A stretch of DNA of 64,000 nucleotides from Natronorubrum tibetense GA33 (GTDB lineage Archaea; Halobacteriota; Halobacteria; Halobacteriales; Natrialbaceae): positions 3,696,265-3,760,264 of the forward strand of contig NZ_KB913017.1 in assembly GCF_000383975.1 (NCBI RefSeq), written 5' to 3'. A model generated the notes under the pieces. It saw only the letters and a list, made by a program, of their open reading frames with translations. It searched no databases and was not told the DNA's origin. This document shows positions 1 to 8,909 of the stretch, piece by piece; position 1 is the stretch's first letter; each line of letters opens with the position of its first letter. The position numbers were made by a program, and so were the translations under genes.

Positions 1-48
1 CCGTTTGTGGAGGTAACGTTATCCCTTCGCCGGATGACCATTCGCCGT

Positions 49-417
49 ATGACCCGCGTCGCGCTCATCGCTCACGACGAAAAGAAGTCGGAACTGATCG
101 AATTCACGCAGGCTCACGAAGCCCAGTTGCGGGAGTACGACCTGCTCGCGACCGGGACGACCGGCAAGCGACTGATGGAGGCGACCGACCTCGAGGTCGA
201 GCGCAAGGCGTCGGGACCGCTCGGGGGCGACCTGATGATCGGCTCGGAGGTCGCCGAGGGGATCCTCGACGGCATCGTCTTCCTCCGGGATCCGCTGCGC
301 GCCCAGCCCCACGAGCCCGACATCTCGGCGCTGTTGCGGATCTGCGACGTGCACGACACGGCGCTGGCGACGAACCTCGCGTCCGCGGAGTTTTTGATCG
401 AAGGGCTGTCCGACTGA
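49..417 (+). CDS. mgsA: Methylglyoxal synthase
   Basis: This enzyme converts dihydroxyacetone phosphate to methylglyoxal and phosphate in the cytoplasm, a bypass of lower glycolysis. The protein is about 122 residues, close to the usual family length. It shows the family's N-terminal strand with [10 protein letters not shown], the phosphate loop ATGTTGKRL, the SGPLGGD segment carrying the catalytic Asp, and the D[11 protein letters not shown] block. I chose the ATG at 49 because alignment to the family begins with TRVALIAHD; an in-frame ATG at 7 would add 14 unlikely residues. It stands alone, followed by the permease fragment on the opposite strand. Family assignment is firm from the motifs; physiological use in a haloarchaeon is inferred. 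Confidence 0.93.
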   Translation: MTRVALIAHDEKKSELIEFTQAHEAQLREYDLLATGTTGKRLMEATDLEVERKASGPLGGDLMIGSEVAEGILDGIVFLRDPLRAQPHEPDISALLRICDVHDTALATNLASAEFLIEGLSD

Positions 418-421
418 GTGG

Positions 422-667
422 CTACTCGTCGGTGTCGCTCAGGAGAACCCCCGGATAGAGCTGGCTCGGAATCTCGAACGCCGGTTCGTACTCGTCGAGA
501 TCGGCTCGCCGGATCACGACTACGGAGACGTGGACGAGCGAGTAGGCGACGAGAAACGAGCAGCTCGCCACTTCGGCCAGCAGTTCGATGATCGCCCCGA
601 CATACAAGCCGGCGTCGATCAGAAGCGCCGTCACGTCACCCGTGGCTACGACGGCTCGTCGGACGTC
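422..667 (-). pseudogene. Fragment of an APC-type amino acid permease (C-terminal membrane part)
   Basis: Reading on the minus strand, this stretch encodes about 80 residues that align closely with roughly residues 328-405 of the adjacent full-length permease (669-2948). Shared strings include RAV-ATG-VT-LLI, then LAEVAS-SFLV-Y-L-HV, and YEP-FE-P--LYP. It begins immediately beyond the stop codon of that gene, has no proper start (the first usable codon is a GTG at 634), and ends after LLSDTDE. It lacks the first ten or so membrane helices and all Usp domains, so it cannot be a working transporter. It is best explained as the remnant of a tandem permease copy that was mostly deleted. Confidence 0.75.
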
Positions 668-668
668 C

Positions 669-2948
669 TCACCTCGACAATCGTTCCACGATTCCCTCTC
701 GGACCGATCGGTGAATGTCGTACTCGCCGCGAACCAGCGCCACGTTTCCGTCGGCCCGACTGACGACCCGATCCGCGACCGATCCCCAGAGGATCTTCGA
801 GACGGACCGTTTCTCCGAGACGCCCAGACAAACGGTGTCGTACTCGTCGATATGCTCGAGAATCGCCGTCTCGATATCGTCGCCGACGATGACCTTCGAC
901 TCGTACGTTCCGTCCTCGAGGCCGGCGGTCTCGGCGACGTGCTCGATCATCCGTTGACCGCGTTCCTGCGGGCCGATCGGGTCGTCACCCTCCGCTCCGT
1001 CCTCGGCGGTTTGCTGTACGTTCAGTAGCGTTGGTGTCGTTCCTTGAAGCGACGCATACTCGTATGCGCGACGCGCCGCGATGGGTGCGTGCGGTCCGGG
1101 ACCCGCCAGTGCGACGGTCGAGCCGATCTCCCGGTCCGCGAGGTTCACGATCGTGACCTCGCACGGCGCGTCCTTGATAACCGGGTCGACGGTCGATCCG
1201 AACACGTAGTCTCGCTTCCGTCGTTTCCCGTGCCAGCCGAGGAGCACGTGATCCGCCTCTTCCTCCTCGACAACCGACAGGATCGTTCGCCCGACGTCTC
1301 GACCGACGATCGCGCGGGTACGCAGATTGACGTTCAGTTCGCCGGCCGCTTCGCGTGCGCTCCCGAAGAGTTCCCGTTGCCGTTCGACGCGTTCCTCTTC
1401 GAACTGGAGATTCTGTTCGAGCGCCGTCTGCGGGGGAACTCGGATCACGTTCACCGCGACGATCTCGGGCGTCCCGGCTTCGGTGTGCGTTCGGGCGGTG
1501 GCTGCGGCAAGACGCAACAGCTCCGACTGCGTCTCGGGATTCGCAATCGGAACGACGATCCTGTACGCATCGGTCGATTCGCCGGCTCTGTCTTCGGTGC
1601 CGACGATCGCATCACCGACCAGCTGGTCGTCGTCGACGCGCGGTCGAACGTAGCCGGCGTACCACAGCAGGCTGAGCGTGATGATGCCGGCTCCGATGAG
1701 TACGACGACCGTGTCCATCTGCGAGATGACGACGAACGACAGTGCGACGCCGACAATCGGCACCGCCGGATACAGGGGCGTCGGCATCTCGAAATCCGGC
1801 TCGTAATTTTCGGGTTCGGCCCGCCGGACGACGACGACGGTGACGTGGATGAGCGCATAGGAGACCAAGAAGCTGAAGCTCGCGACCTCGGCCAGGTACT
1901 CGATAAACGCCTCGCCAACCCAAAGACCAGTGATAATCAACAACGTGGTCACGCCACCAGTCGCTAACACCGCTCGATGCGGCGTACGGAACCGTCGGTG
2001 CGTCTTGTTCAGTTTGTGACTCATTACCCCGTCCCGTCCCATCGCGAAGACGACGCGAGCGGCCGACAGGATCGACGAGTTAGAACTCGAGATCGCGGCG
2101 ACCGCAGCGGCAGAGACGATCGCGATGACTCCTACCGACCCCATCGAGACGGCCGCGACGTCGGAGACCGGAACGAGCGACCCACCCAGTATTTCGTAGT
2201 GAACGACGCCGGTACTAACGATCATCACGACCGCGTACAGCGCAGTGACGGACACGACCGAAAGGACCATGGTGAGCGGGATCAGCCGGCCCGGATCTTT
2301 GATCTCCTCCGCGACGGTCGCGATGATCTCGAACCCGAGAAACGTGACGAAGACGATCCCGGTCGTCGCGATGATCCCGCTCGGGCCCGTCGGTGCGAAC
2401 GGCTCGAGATTGCCCGAATCGACGTAGAAAACCCCCACTGCGACGAAAATGATGATAATAACCGTCTCGAGGCCGATCATGATGTTCTGGAACTGGCCGG
2501 ACTCCTCGGTCCCGACGTAATTGAGCCCGACGAGGAACACGAGCCCGAGGAGCCCGAACAGGATAATGAGCGCACGACCGTCGAGGAACGGAATCGGCTC
2601 GACGATGTACTGGCCGAAGCCGACCATGTAGAACGCGCTCGCGAACATCAGTCCGGTCCAGACGCCCCAACCGACGATCGAGCCGAAGAGATTGCCGAGT
2701 GCACGATTCACGTAGTGGTAACTGCCACCGGCGATCGGCATGCCGGTCGCCAGTTCGGAGATCGAGAGCGCCGCCAGTAACGCGACGAACCCGGCGATCA
2801 CGAACGAGACCGAACTCGCCGGACCGGCGTTCTCGGCGGCGATTCCCGGCAGAATGAAGATTCCGGCTCCGATCATCGTGCCGCCGCCCAGCGTCATCGC
2901 CTCGACGAAGCCGAGATTACGAGCGAGTTCGCTGTCGTCAGCAGACAC
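669..2948 (-). CDS. APC-family amino acid permease with two C-terminal Usp domains
   Basis: This is a 759-residue inner-membrane transporter of the amino acid/polyamine/organocation superfamily. Residues about 10-430 hold around twelve hydrophobic helices, including the TM1 signature GGGTMIGAGIFILPG typical of cationic amino acid carriers. Residues about 470-610 and 620-745 form two tandem UspA-like cytoplasmic domains. The first keeps a nucleotide-loop-like GWHGKRRKRDYVFGST, and the second has a looser GVSEKRSVSKILWGSV. Permease-Usp fusions are common in haloarchaea, where the Usp part is thought to regulate transport, possibly through ATP binding. Substrate cannot be read from sequence. The ATG at 2948 precedes SADDSELARNLGF. 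A decayed partial copy lies directly downstream. Confidence 0.9.
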   Translation of the reverse strand: MSADDSELARNLGFVEAMTLGGGTMIGAGIFILPGIAAENAGPASSVSFVIAGFVALLAALSISELATGMPIAGGSYHYVNRALGNLFGSIVGWGVWTGLMFASAFYMVGFGQYIVEPIPFLDGRALIILFGLLGLVFLVGLNYVGTEESGQFQNIMIGLETVIIIIFVAVGVFYVDSGNLEPFAPTGPSGIIATTGIVFVTFLGFEIIATVAEEIKDPGRLIPLTMVLSVVSVTALYAVVMIVSTGVVHYEILGGSLVPVSDVAAVSMGSVGVIAIVSAAAVAAISSSNSSILSAARVVFAMGRDGVMSHKLNKTHRRFRTPHRAVLATGGVTTLLIITGLWVGEAFIEYLAEVASFSFLVSYALIHVTVVVVRRAEPENYEPDFEMPTPLYPAVPIVGVALSFVVISQMDTVVVLIGAGIITLSLLWYAGYVRPRVDDDQLVGDAIVGTEDRAGESTDAYRIVVPIANPETQSELLRLAAATARTHTEAGTPEIVAVNVIRVPPQTALEQNLQFEEERVERQRELFGSAREAAGELNVNLRTRAIVGRDVGRTILSVVEEEEADHVLLGWHGKRRKRDYVFGSTVDPVIKDAPCEVTIVNLADREIGSTVALAGPGPHAPIAARRAYEYASLQGTTPTLLNVQQTAEDGAEGDDPIGPQERGQRMIEHVAETAGLEDGTYESKVIVGDDIETAILEHIDEYDTVCLGVSEKRSVSKILWGSVADRVVSRADGNVALVRGEYDIHRSVREGIVERLSR

Positions 2949-3172
2949 GTCGGTTCACCCCTACCAACGACAATCCCTGCGGCACCTTCTGACAAACCAT
3001 TCGTAGCGCTAGATGAAACAACAACCGACATAAAAGCTCACGTATCGAAACCCGAGATGGCGAGATGACCACGGTCAGTTCGCCCCTAATCGATATTGTA
3101 TGCTGACATCCGGATCAGTGAGTCCGACAGAGACCGTCAGAGCTATTCAGACCGCTCGTCCTATCACGGACT

Positions 3173-3367
3173 ATGCTCGAGTCGATCGATACGGTCAGTT
3201 TGGTCCGAAATCTCAGTATCTATGCGGTCGGCGTCGGGTTGGCAGCCGCCGGAGCGCTCGGGCTCGCGGAAGCGATCGAACTCTCGAGTCCAATCGCCGC
3301 GGCCCTGTTCATCACGGGACTCGTGACAGTCGTCGCCGTCCACGAGTATCTCGGCGGGCCGCTGTAG
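3173..3367 (+). CDS. Small two-helix membrane protein, unknown function
   Basis: This is a 64-residue protein. It has a short polar start (MLESIDTVSLVRN), a first hydrophobic segment at about residues 15-34 and a second at about 40-58, and ends HEYLGGPL. This size and layout is typical of small haloarchaeal membrane proteins, but I recognise no family. It lies alone between the divergent permease gene and the convergent antiporter gene. Base use matches the GC-rich chromosome, which favours a real gene over a chance frame. Function is unknown. Confidence 0.6.
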   Translation: MLESIDTVSLVRNLSIYAVGVGLAAAGALGLAEAIELSSPIAAALFITGLVTVVAVHEYLGGPL

Positions 3368-3439
3368 CGATCAGCGGATTCAGACACGGAATTCAAATCC
3401 AGTCGGGACCGTTTTCAGTCTCGTTCAGGACGGTCGTCG

Positions 3440-5167
3440 CTATATTCGATCGAATCGCGTCGAGAAGCCGTGGCGCTCGAGATCGACGAGCACGTCCATG
3501 TGTTCGTCTTTGAGCGCGTCCACCTCGCTTTCGTCTTCGAGTACTCGCTTGACGTTGTGGACCAGCTGATCCGACGCGAGAACGTTCGGGACGTTGACGA
3601 ACGTCGCGCCGTCGTCGAGCAACTGCCGAGCAGTTCCCGACGAACTGGATCTGAGGATCACGTCTGCATCCGTCTCGAGGTCGAGCAGGTGCTCGGAGAG
3701 CGGTCTGTGATCGACCGTCGAAACGAGCAGCGCGGCGTCGGAGAGTTTCGTCCGTTCCATCGGATAGGATCCCATAGCGTCCCCGAAGACGTAGTTGCGA
3801 CACTCCCGCTCGAGGTCGTCTCGGAGCACGGGGTCGTTCTCGATGACCACGTACGGCTGCTCTAGGTGCTCGAGTTTGTCGACCAGCAAGCGGCCCTGTC
3901 GTCCGTACCCGACGACGACCACGTGATGCTCGAGGTCGTCGGCGACGCGACTGTGTTCGTCGATCCGGCGCGTTTGCTGCCCTCTGACGAGCCGCTCGAC
4001 GACGGATCTGTACACCTGTTCTTCGTACTGTCGCGCGATGACGGTGATGATCATCGTGGCGGCCGTGGCCAGAATAATCGCGTCGAACAGTCCGTCCGCG
4101 ATCGTTCCGAGCAGCCACGCCTGGATCGCGATCACGAGCGCGAGTTCGCTCATCTGGTTCAGACTCGAACTCGCGTAGAACGCTGTTCTCGCGTCGTACC
4201 CCTCGTAGAGGAACGCGAGTAGGTGCACCGCGGGGCTGACGACCAGGGCGAGACCGAGCAACGCGGCCGCGAGAACGAGCACCTCGAACGTCGGTATCTG
4301 TACCAGCGCGCCGACGGTGACGAAGAAGATTGCCACGAAGAAGTCCTTGATCGACTCGATCCCGTTCTGGACGCCCAGCGCCTGTGCGCCGTCGTTTCGG
4401 ATCGCGATCCCGGCGGCGAACGCGCCGATGACGATCGAGATCCCGGCGAGCTCCGCGGCGGCGAGGAAGGCGATCAGGATCGAGATGCTCCCCATCAGTA
4501 TGAGCTCCTCGAACCCGTCCGCAGCGCGAACCAGTAGCGGGAACCCGTGCTGATACATGAGGAGACCGGCGATCAGGAACAGCGTTCCGTACCCGATGTT
4601 CGACGTGACGATCTGGGGATCCGCTAACGTCTCTGCCGAGAGGATCAGGATAACCACGATCGCGACGACGTCGTCGAAGAAGTGGATCGACGACGCGAGC
4701 CGACCGTGGACGAGGTTGCTACGGATCTCCTGTTCGAGGACGCCGGCGCCGACGAGCGTCGAGCTGAGTGTCGCCGCGGCGCTGAAGTAGATCGCGTTCC
4801 GGAGCGCGTACTCGAATCCGAAAAGGATCGAGAACCCGTACCCGACGGCGAACGCGATCGATCCGACGACGAGCAGCTGCGTCGCGGCGGCGACTTCGGC
4901 GTCGCGGAAGACCGACTGGATGTCCCCGAAGTCGACCCGGATCCCGAAGACGAACACGAGGAAGGCGATCCCCCACTGCGCGAGCTCGAGGAGCTCCTGC
5001 TGGTCGACCATCGGGGGACCGAACAGGTCGCCCGTGATCACCGGTCCCGCGAGCAGACCGGCGAGAATATAAAACGGGATCGGCGAGAACCCGAAGTGGT
5101 TCGCGACGATCAACAGCACGCCCGCGGTGACGAACATCACCGAGAGCGCGATAACGAGGTCGGCCAT
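3440..5167 (-). CDS. CPA2-family cation/proton antiporter with TrkA-N domain
   Basis: This is a 575-residue monovalent cation/proton antiporter of the KefB/KefC type. The N-terminal ~390 residues are a polytopic membrane exchanger (many helices, with FVFGIRVDFGD near the start). From about residue 410 there is a RCK/TrkA-N regulatory domain with a good Rossmann loop, VVVVGYGRQGRLLVDKL, followed by an acidic residue after the second strand (VIENDP), as expected for NAD(H) binding. It starts two bases after the stop of the upstream antiporter gene (5170-6927), so the pair forms one transcript and is probably translationally coupled. It likely serves K+ or Na+ homeostasis; the ion and direction are not readable. 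The TrkA-C part seems absent. Confidence 0.9.
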   Translation of the reverse strand: MADLVIALSVMFVTAGVLLIVANHFGFSPIPFYILAGLLAGPVITGDLFGPPMVDQQELLELAQWGIAFLVFVFGIRVDFGDIQSVFRDAEVAAATQLLVVGSIAFAVGYGFSILFGFEYALRNAIYFSAAATLSSTLVGAGVLEQEIRSNLVHGRLASSIHFFDDVVAIVVILILSAETLADPQIVTSNIGYGTLFLIAGLLMYQHGFPLLVRAADGFEELILMGSISILIAFLAAAELAGISIVIGAFAAGIAIRNDGAQALGVQNGIESIKDFFVAIFFVTVGALVQIPTFEVLVLAAALLGLALVVSPAVHLLAFLYEGYDARTAFYASSSLNQMSELALVIAIQAWLLGTIADGLFDAIILATAATMIITVIARQYEEQVYRSVVERLVRGQQTRRIDEHSRVADDLEHHVVVVGYGRQGRLLVDKLEHLEQPYVVIENDPVLRDDLERECRNYVFGDAMGSYPMERTKLSDAALLVSTVDHRPLSEHLLDLETDADVILRSSSSGTARQLLDDGATFVNVPNVLASDQLVHNVKRVLEDESEVDALKDEHMDVLVDLERHGFSTRFDRI

Positions 5168-5169
5168 CG

Positions 5170-6927
5170 TCAGTCGTCACCCCCGAACTTCCGCGGATCG
5201 AACTCGATATCGATTCCCTTCGAGTCGCGATCCTGCTCGGCATCGGATCGGTCGCGCCGCCTAATGCGTTCGATATCGTCCTCGATGGCCGAGTGGAACG
5301 CTTCCCTGTCGGTGAAGTACTGTTCGAGGTAATCGTTGACCTTCTCGGCGGTCAGGTAGGTGTTCATGATGACGTACGCGGCACCTCGTCTGTAGAGTTC
5401 GCGTGCATCGTCGATCTGGCCGGCCTCGACGAAGACCGTCGCGTCGTCGTCGACCTCATCGAGCAGCGCTTCGTTGACATCGGTCTGGACGCTCGAACTC
5501 AGTACGAAGCTCGCTTTCTTCAGTCCCGAAGCCTTTCGGACTTCGCTATGTCGGAAGTCGCCGAACACGTAGTCGTACTCACCTTCGGACTCGAGTTCTG
5601 CGATGTGATCGGTCCGTCGGTCCACGACGACGACCTCGCCGTACTTTTCTTTGAGCAGTGGCAGGGCTCGCTCGGTCACCTCGTCGTAGCCGATTGCGAC
5701 GGCGTGGTCCTTGTAAACCTTGAGCTCCTGGTCCACTTTCTCTTCCGATTCGAACCGACTGAACCACGGCGCGACGCGCTCGTAGATCGTGTGGTTGTAC
5801 GCGATGATGTACGTCGAGAGGGTCATCGTCATCAGCGCCATCAACGTCAGGTAACCGAGCACGTCGGGTCCGATGTATCCCTGCGCGATCGCCAGCGCAC
5901 CGACGACCAGCGAGAACTCGCTGACCTGGACCATGTTGATCGAGCCGAGGAAGGAGGTCTCGACGCTGAAGCCCTCCCGGTCGATGAGGTAGAACATGAT
6001 CCAGAAGTTGCCGATCATGAGGACGATCGAGGCGATTACGGCCTCCTGCCAGTAGGCGAAGAGACTGGCGGCGCTCTCGATCTGAAGCCCAATACTCGCG
6101 AAGAACACGAGGATGAAGAAGTCCGTGATCGGCGTGATACGGTCCTCGAGTTCCTTGCTGTAGGGGAGCTGTGCGAGGCTGATTCCCGCGAGGAACGCGC
6201 CGACCTCGACCGAGAGGTCGAATCCCTCGGCGATAGCGATGAAGAGGAACGCCCACGCGATCGCGACGATGAGGAAGACGTCCTTGTTGTCCGCGATCCG
6301 TCGGAAGAGCCGCGGGAGGAGGTACCGCGAGGAGAGGATCGAGAAGAGGCCGATAAAGCCCATCATGACGAAGATCACTGCGAGGGTGGTCGCGATCTCT
6401 CCCGGGTTGCCCAGCGAGTCGGCGCTGAACATCGCGAGGACGACGACGAGGTAGATGTCCTGAACGATCAGGACGCCGACGTCGATCTTTCCGGGAAGGG
6501 AGGTGATCTCGTCCTTATCAGTCAATACTTTGACAATAATCGGCGTCGCGCCGAAGACGGTCGCCAGCGCGATGACAAGGACCTCGACGGTGCCGAAGCC
6601 GAGCGCCCACGCAACGAGAAACGCCAGCGCGGTCTGGAGGACCGTTTGCCCGATAGCGATGTTTGAAATCGGCTTGAGAATTTCTCTAATATCGTCGAAC
6701 CGCATCTTCATTCCGAGGAGAAACAGCAGGAATCCGAGCCCGAGTTCTGCCATCACGTCGACGAGCCCCTCGTCGGTGACGACGTCGAACAGCACCGGAC
6801 CGAGAACGACGCCCGTGGCGATGTAGGCCACGATCGTCGGCTGCCCGAGCCGACGCGCGATCAAACCAATCGCGGTCGCGACGACGATGATGATCGCAAA
6901 GTCAGCAGCGAGAGCGATCTGGTCCAT
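5170..6927 (-). CDS. CPA2-family cation/proton antiporter with degenerate TrkA-N domain
   Basis: This 585-residue antiporter is the first gene of a two-gene operon with 3440-5167. The membrane part covers about residues 1-390, with the opening helix FAIIIVVATAIGLIARRLGQP and the family's FLLGMKMRFDDI block. The C-terminal domain (about 405-540) has the Rossmann fold outline, but its nucleotide loop reads AIGYDEVTERAL rather than G-x-G-x-x-G. Ligand binding may therefore differ from its partner. After the domain comes a highly charged tail rich in Arg and Asp. The ATG at 6927 gives a normal family start. Two paralogues in tandem may form a heteromeric pair; this is inference. Confidence 0.9.
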   Translation of the reverse strand: MDQIALAADFAIIIVVATAIGLIARRLGQPTIVAYIATGVVLGPVLFDVVTDEGLVDVMAELGLGFLLFLLGMKMRFDDIREILKPISNIAIGQTVLQTALAFLVAWALGFGTVEVLVIALATVFGATPIIVKVLTDKDEITSLPGKIDVGVLIVQDIYLVVVLAMFSADSLGNPGEIATTLAVIFVMMGFIGLFSILSSRYLLPRLFRRIADNKDVFLIVAIAWAFLFIAIAEGFDLSVEVGAFLAGISLAQLPYSKELEDRITPITDFFILVFFASIGLQIESAASLFAYWQEAVIASIVLMIGNFWIMFYLIDREGFSVETSFLGSINMVQVSEFSLVVGALAIAQGYIGPDVLGYLTLMALMTMTLSTYIIAYNHTIYERVAPWFSRFESEEKVDQELKVYKDHAVAIGYDEVTERALPLLKEKYGEVVVVDRRTDHIAELESEGEYDYVFGDFRHSEVRKASGLKKASFVLSSSVQTDVNEALLDEVDDDATVFVEAGQIDDARELYRRGAAYVIMNTYLTAEKVNDYLEQYFTDREAFHSAIEDDIERIRRRDRSDAEQDRDSKGIDIEFDPRKFGGDD

Positions 6928-6965
6928 AGAAAGTAATCCCTACGGCGATTTTGTTCAAGGGCCGT

Positions 6966-7426
6966 ATATATGTTGCTTCTCACGGTGACGGCGCCCGCGT
7001 CCTCGTTCTCGGAACGAGCGAGTTGACGGAGACTATCGTCGAGGAACTCGATTCGAGCATCCCGGTTCTGATCGTTTCGCGAAGCGGGCGGAGCGCATCG
7101 AGTTAGATCGGGAGTACGACGTACTCGAGGGTGATCCCGGACGACGCGAAACGGTAGAGGAAGCGGGAATTCACGCCGCTAGCGCCGTAATCGCCGCGGC
7201 GGAAAGCGATTCGCAGGACGCGATGTCGATACTCACGGCGAGGAAGATCGATCCGTCGATGCGGATCGTTGCCGCCGCGAGTAGCGCCGCAAACGTCTCG
7301 AAACTGAAACGAGCGGGTGCCGATGTCGTAATAAGCCCCCACACGCTCGGGGGAAAACTCATAGTCAAATCGGTTCTCTCCGAAGATGACGACGAGGCGG
7401 CGAACGTACTGGCGGACCTATCCTAA
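6966..7426 (+). pseudogene. Frameshifted TrkA-N (RCK-type) domain remnant
   Basis: Two frames together spell one NAD-binding domain of the kind seen in haloarchaeal K+ channels and Kef proteins. The first frame (about 6984-7085) reads GARVLVLGTSELTETIVEEL followed by IPVLIVSR and then runs to a stop. The second frame (about 7089-7426) continues with ERIELDREYDVLEGDPGRRE, then VEEAGIHAASAVIAAAESD, AMSILTARK, IVAAASSAANVSKLKRAGAD and VVISP. The junction near 7088 is a clear frameshift, and no membrane pore domain remains upstream. It lies divergent from the two antiporter genes. An ATG at 7223 could still make a 67-residue fragment, but I regard that as vestigial. Confidence 0.7.
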
Positions 7427-7520
7427 CGCGTAACTGTATCTCGGTTTCCCCTGTGGTGTACGTACTATCCTTCGAAGGGACCCCAGGGTATGTGTTCTCG
7501 AGGAACGTACTACGGGCACG

Positions 7521-7745
7521 ATGCTGAAGGTACCCCGTATTCGTCGGCCCGCAGCGTTCGAGGATCTATTCACGGTCCTCTCGGTGTACGTCCTCGCAGT
7601 ACTCATACTATCCGCGGTCCTCGAAAACGCGTACCGGGGATATTGGTTCATCGCTGTTACAGCTCTCGTCGGTTGTTGGACCGTCTGGGCGGTTTACAGC
7701 GTTATCAAACGGTCCGCCGAAGCCGTATCACCCGAAACGAAATAA
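7521..7745 (+). CDS. Small two-helix membrane protein, unknown function
   Basis: This 74-residue protein has a basic N-terminus (MLKVPRIRRP), a first hydrophobic segment at about residues 18-37, a short loop (ENAYRGY), and a second segment at about 42-62. It ends in a charged tail, SAEAVSPETK. The positive-inside rule would place both ends in the cytoplasm. I recognise no family. It follows the TrkA-N pseudogene by about 95 bases on the same strand, but there is no evidence that they were ever one unit. Confidence 0.5.
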   Translation: MLKVPRIRRPAAFEDLFTVLSVYVLAVLILSAVLENAYRGYWFIAVTALVGCWTVWAVYSVIKRSAEAVSPETK

Positions 7746-7903
7746 ATTCGCGTCGAGTCCGACATCCGAGACTCGAGGCCAGATCCGAGCCAACGCCGCG
7801 GCCGAGCGACGACTGATCGTTTACTCGCCCTTCGGTACCAGTTTCGATTCACACGCCGAGCAGAAGGGATAGCTTCAACCTCCTCGAGCGCCCCGTGACT
7901 CCC

Positions 7904-8575
7904 ATGCCACGGGCGGTCGTCTTCGACCTCGATTACACACTCGCCGTGCCCACGCAGGACCGAACCACCATCCTCCAGCGGGCCGCCGCCGAAGCCGGCG
8001 CGCCGGCGCTGACCCGCGAGGCCTATCTCGAGGCCCACCGGCGAAACCTCACGCGCGAGACGCGCGAACCCATCTTCGCGGATCTGCTCGAGGGCCGGGA
8101 GACCGACGCGGACCCGGCCGCCGTCGCCGACGCCTACCGCGAGACGATCGCGGCCTCGCTCAAGGCGCTGCCGGGCGTCGAAGCGATGCTCGAGGACCTT
8201 CGTGCGGAGTACCGCGTCGGACTACTCACCAACGGCCCGGTCCGGGCCCAGCGGGACAAGATCGCGACGCTCGGCTGGGAGCGCGCCTTCGACGCGGCGC
8301 TCGTGACGGGCGAACTCGAGGCCGGGAAACCGGACCGTCGGGCGTTCGAGGCGATCGCCGCCGAACTCGACGTCGATCCCGCTGACGCCGTCTACGTCGG
8401 CGACGAGGTCCAAGCCGATGTCTACGGCGCGACGAACGCCGGGATGGACGTCGTGCAGGTGATGCTCGAGGACGGTCCCGACCCCGATCCGCGGGCGACG
8501 GATCACGTCGATCAGTCGGCTATCGCCGCCGAGTTCCCGTCAATTCTCGACGCACTCGATTCTCCGGCTACGTAA
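7904..8575 (+). CDS. HAD-superfamily hydrolase
   Basis: This is a soluble haloacid-dehalogenase-type phosphatase of about 223 residues. Motif I is FDLDYTLAV with nucleophile Asp8 and acid/base Asp10. Motif II is LLTNGP, the Lys of motif III lies in EAGKPDRRAF, and motif IV is YVGDEVQADV. The helical cap between motifs I and II is the C1 type used by phosphoglycolate phosphatase-like and other small-molecule phosphatases. I chose the ATG at 7904 because the family begins right at the motif I strand; a GTG at 7895 would add only MTP. The substrate is unknown. Confidence 0.88.
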   Translation: MPRAVVFDLDYTLAVPTQDRTTILQRAAAEAGAPALTREAYLEAHRRNLTRETREPIFADLLEGRETDADPAAVADAYRETIAASLKALPGVEAMLEDLRAEYRVGLLTNGPVRAQRDKIATLGWERAFDAALVTGELEAGKPDRRAFEAIAAELDVDPADAVYVGDEVQADVYGATNAGMDVVQVMLEDGPDPDPRATDHVDQSAIAAEFPSILDALDSPAT

Positions 8576-8876
8576 GCGAGCGCATCGTTTGGCGACGGCT
8601 ATCGTTGAGTCTCTCCTCGAGAGAACCCTCGGTCGACGAGCAGCCGCTACCGTTCAGACCGACCCGAACACCTACGGCGTCCGTTCTCGCAGCCCTCCGT
8701 TCTCGTCGCCCGCTTTGGTTCGACAACGGAACCGTTCGGTGGAGCTACGCGTGGGCCAGTCTGCAAAGCGAACTGCCGCCGATATATAAAAAATAGTGAA
8801 CTGAATACGCTTATAATGCTAATAGTAGTCAAGATTCAAGGACACTCTGTTTATTTTATTCATTCTTAAGGAGAAA
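8576..8876. other. Non-coding interval upstream of the beta-helix protein gene
   Basis: No gene is supported here. The first two thirds are GC-rich and contain only short overlapping chance frames. From about 8785 to 8876 the DNA becomes strikingly AT-rich, which fits an upstream promoter and activator region for the exported protein starting at 8910. Confidence 0.5.
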
Positions 8877-8886
8877 GCTTATATAG
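8877..8886 (+). promoter_or_regulatory. TATA box of the beta-helix protein gene
   Basis: The sequence CTTATATAG is centred near 8882, about 28 bases before the ATG at 8910. In archaea transcription starts some 25-28 bases after the TATA centre, so the transcript would begin at or next to the start codon. A leaderless message is usual for haloarchaea, and no Shine-Dalgarno motif sits at the proper distance. Confidence 0.65.
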
Positions 8887-8909
8887 GAAACAGAGAATTA
8901 CAGGATCGT

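Noticed and set aside
5293-6666. Long plus-strand open frame opposite an antiporter gene
   Set aside because: Its product is a run of Asp/Arg/Glu/Val without family features, while the minus strand encodes a clear CPA2 protein.
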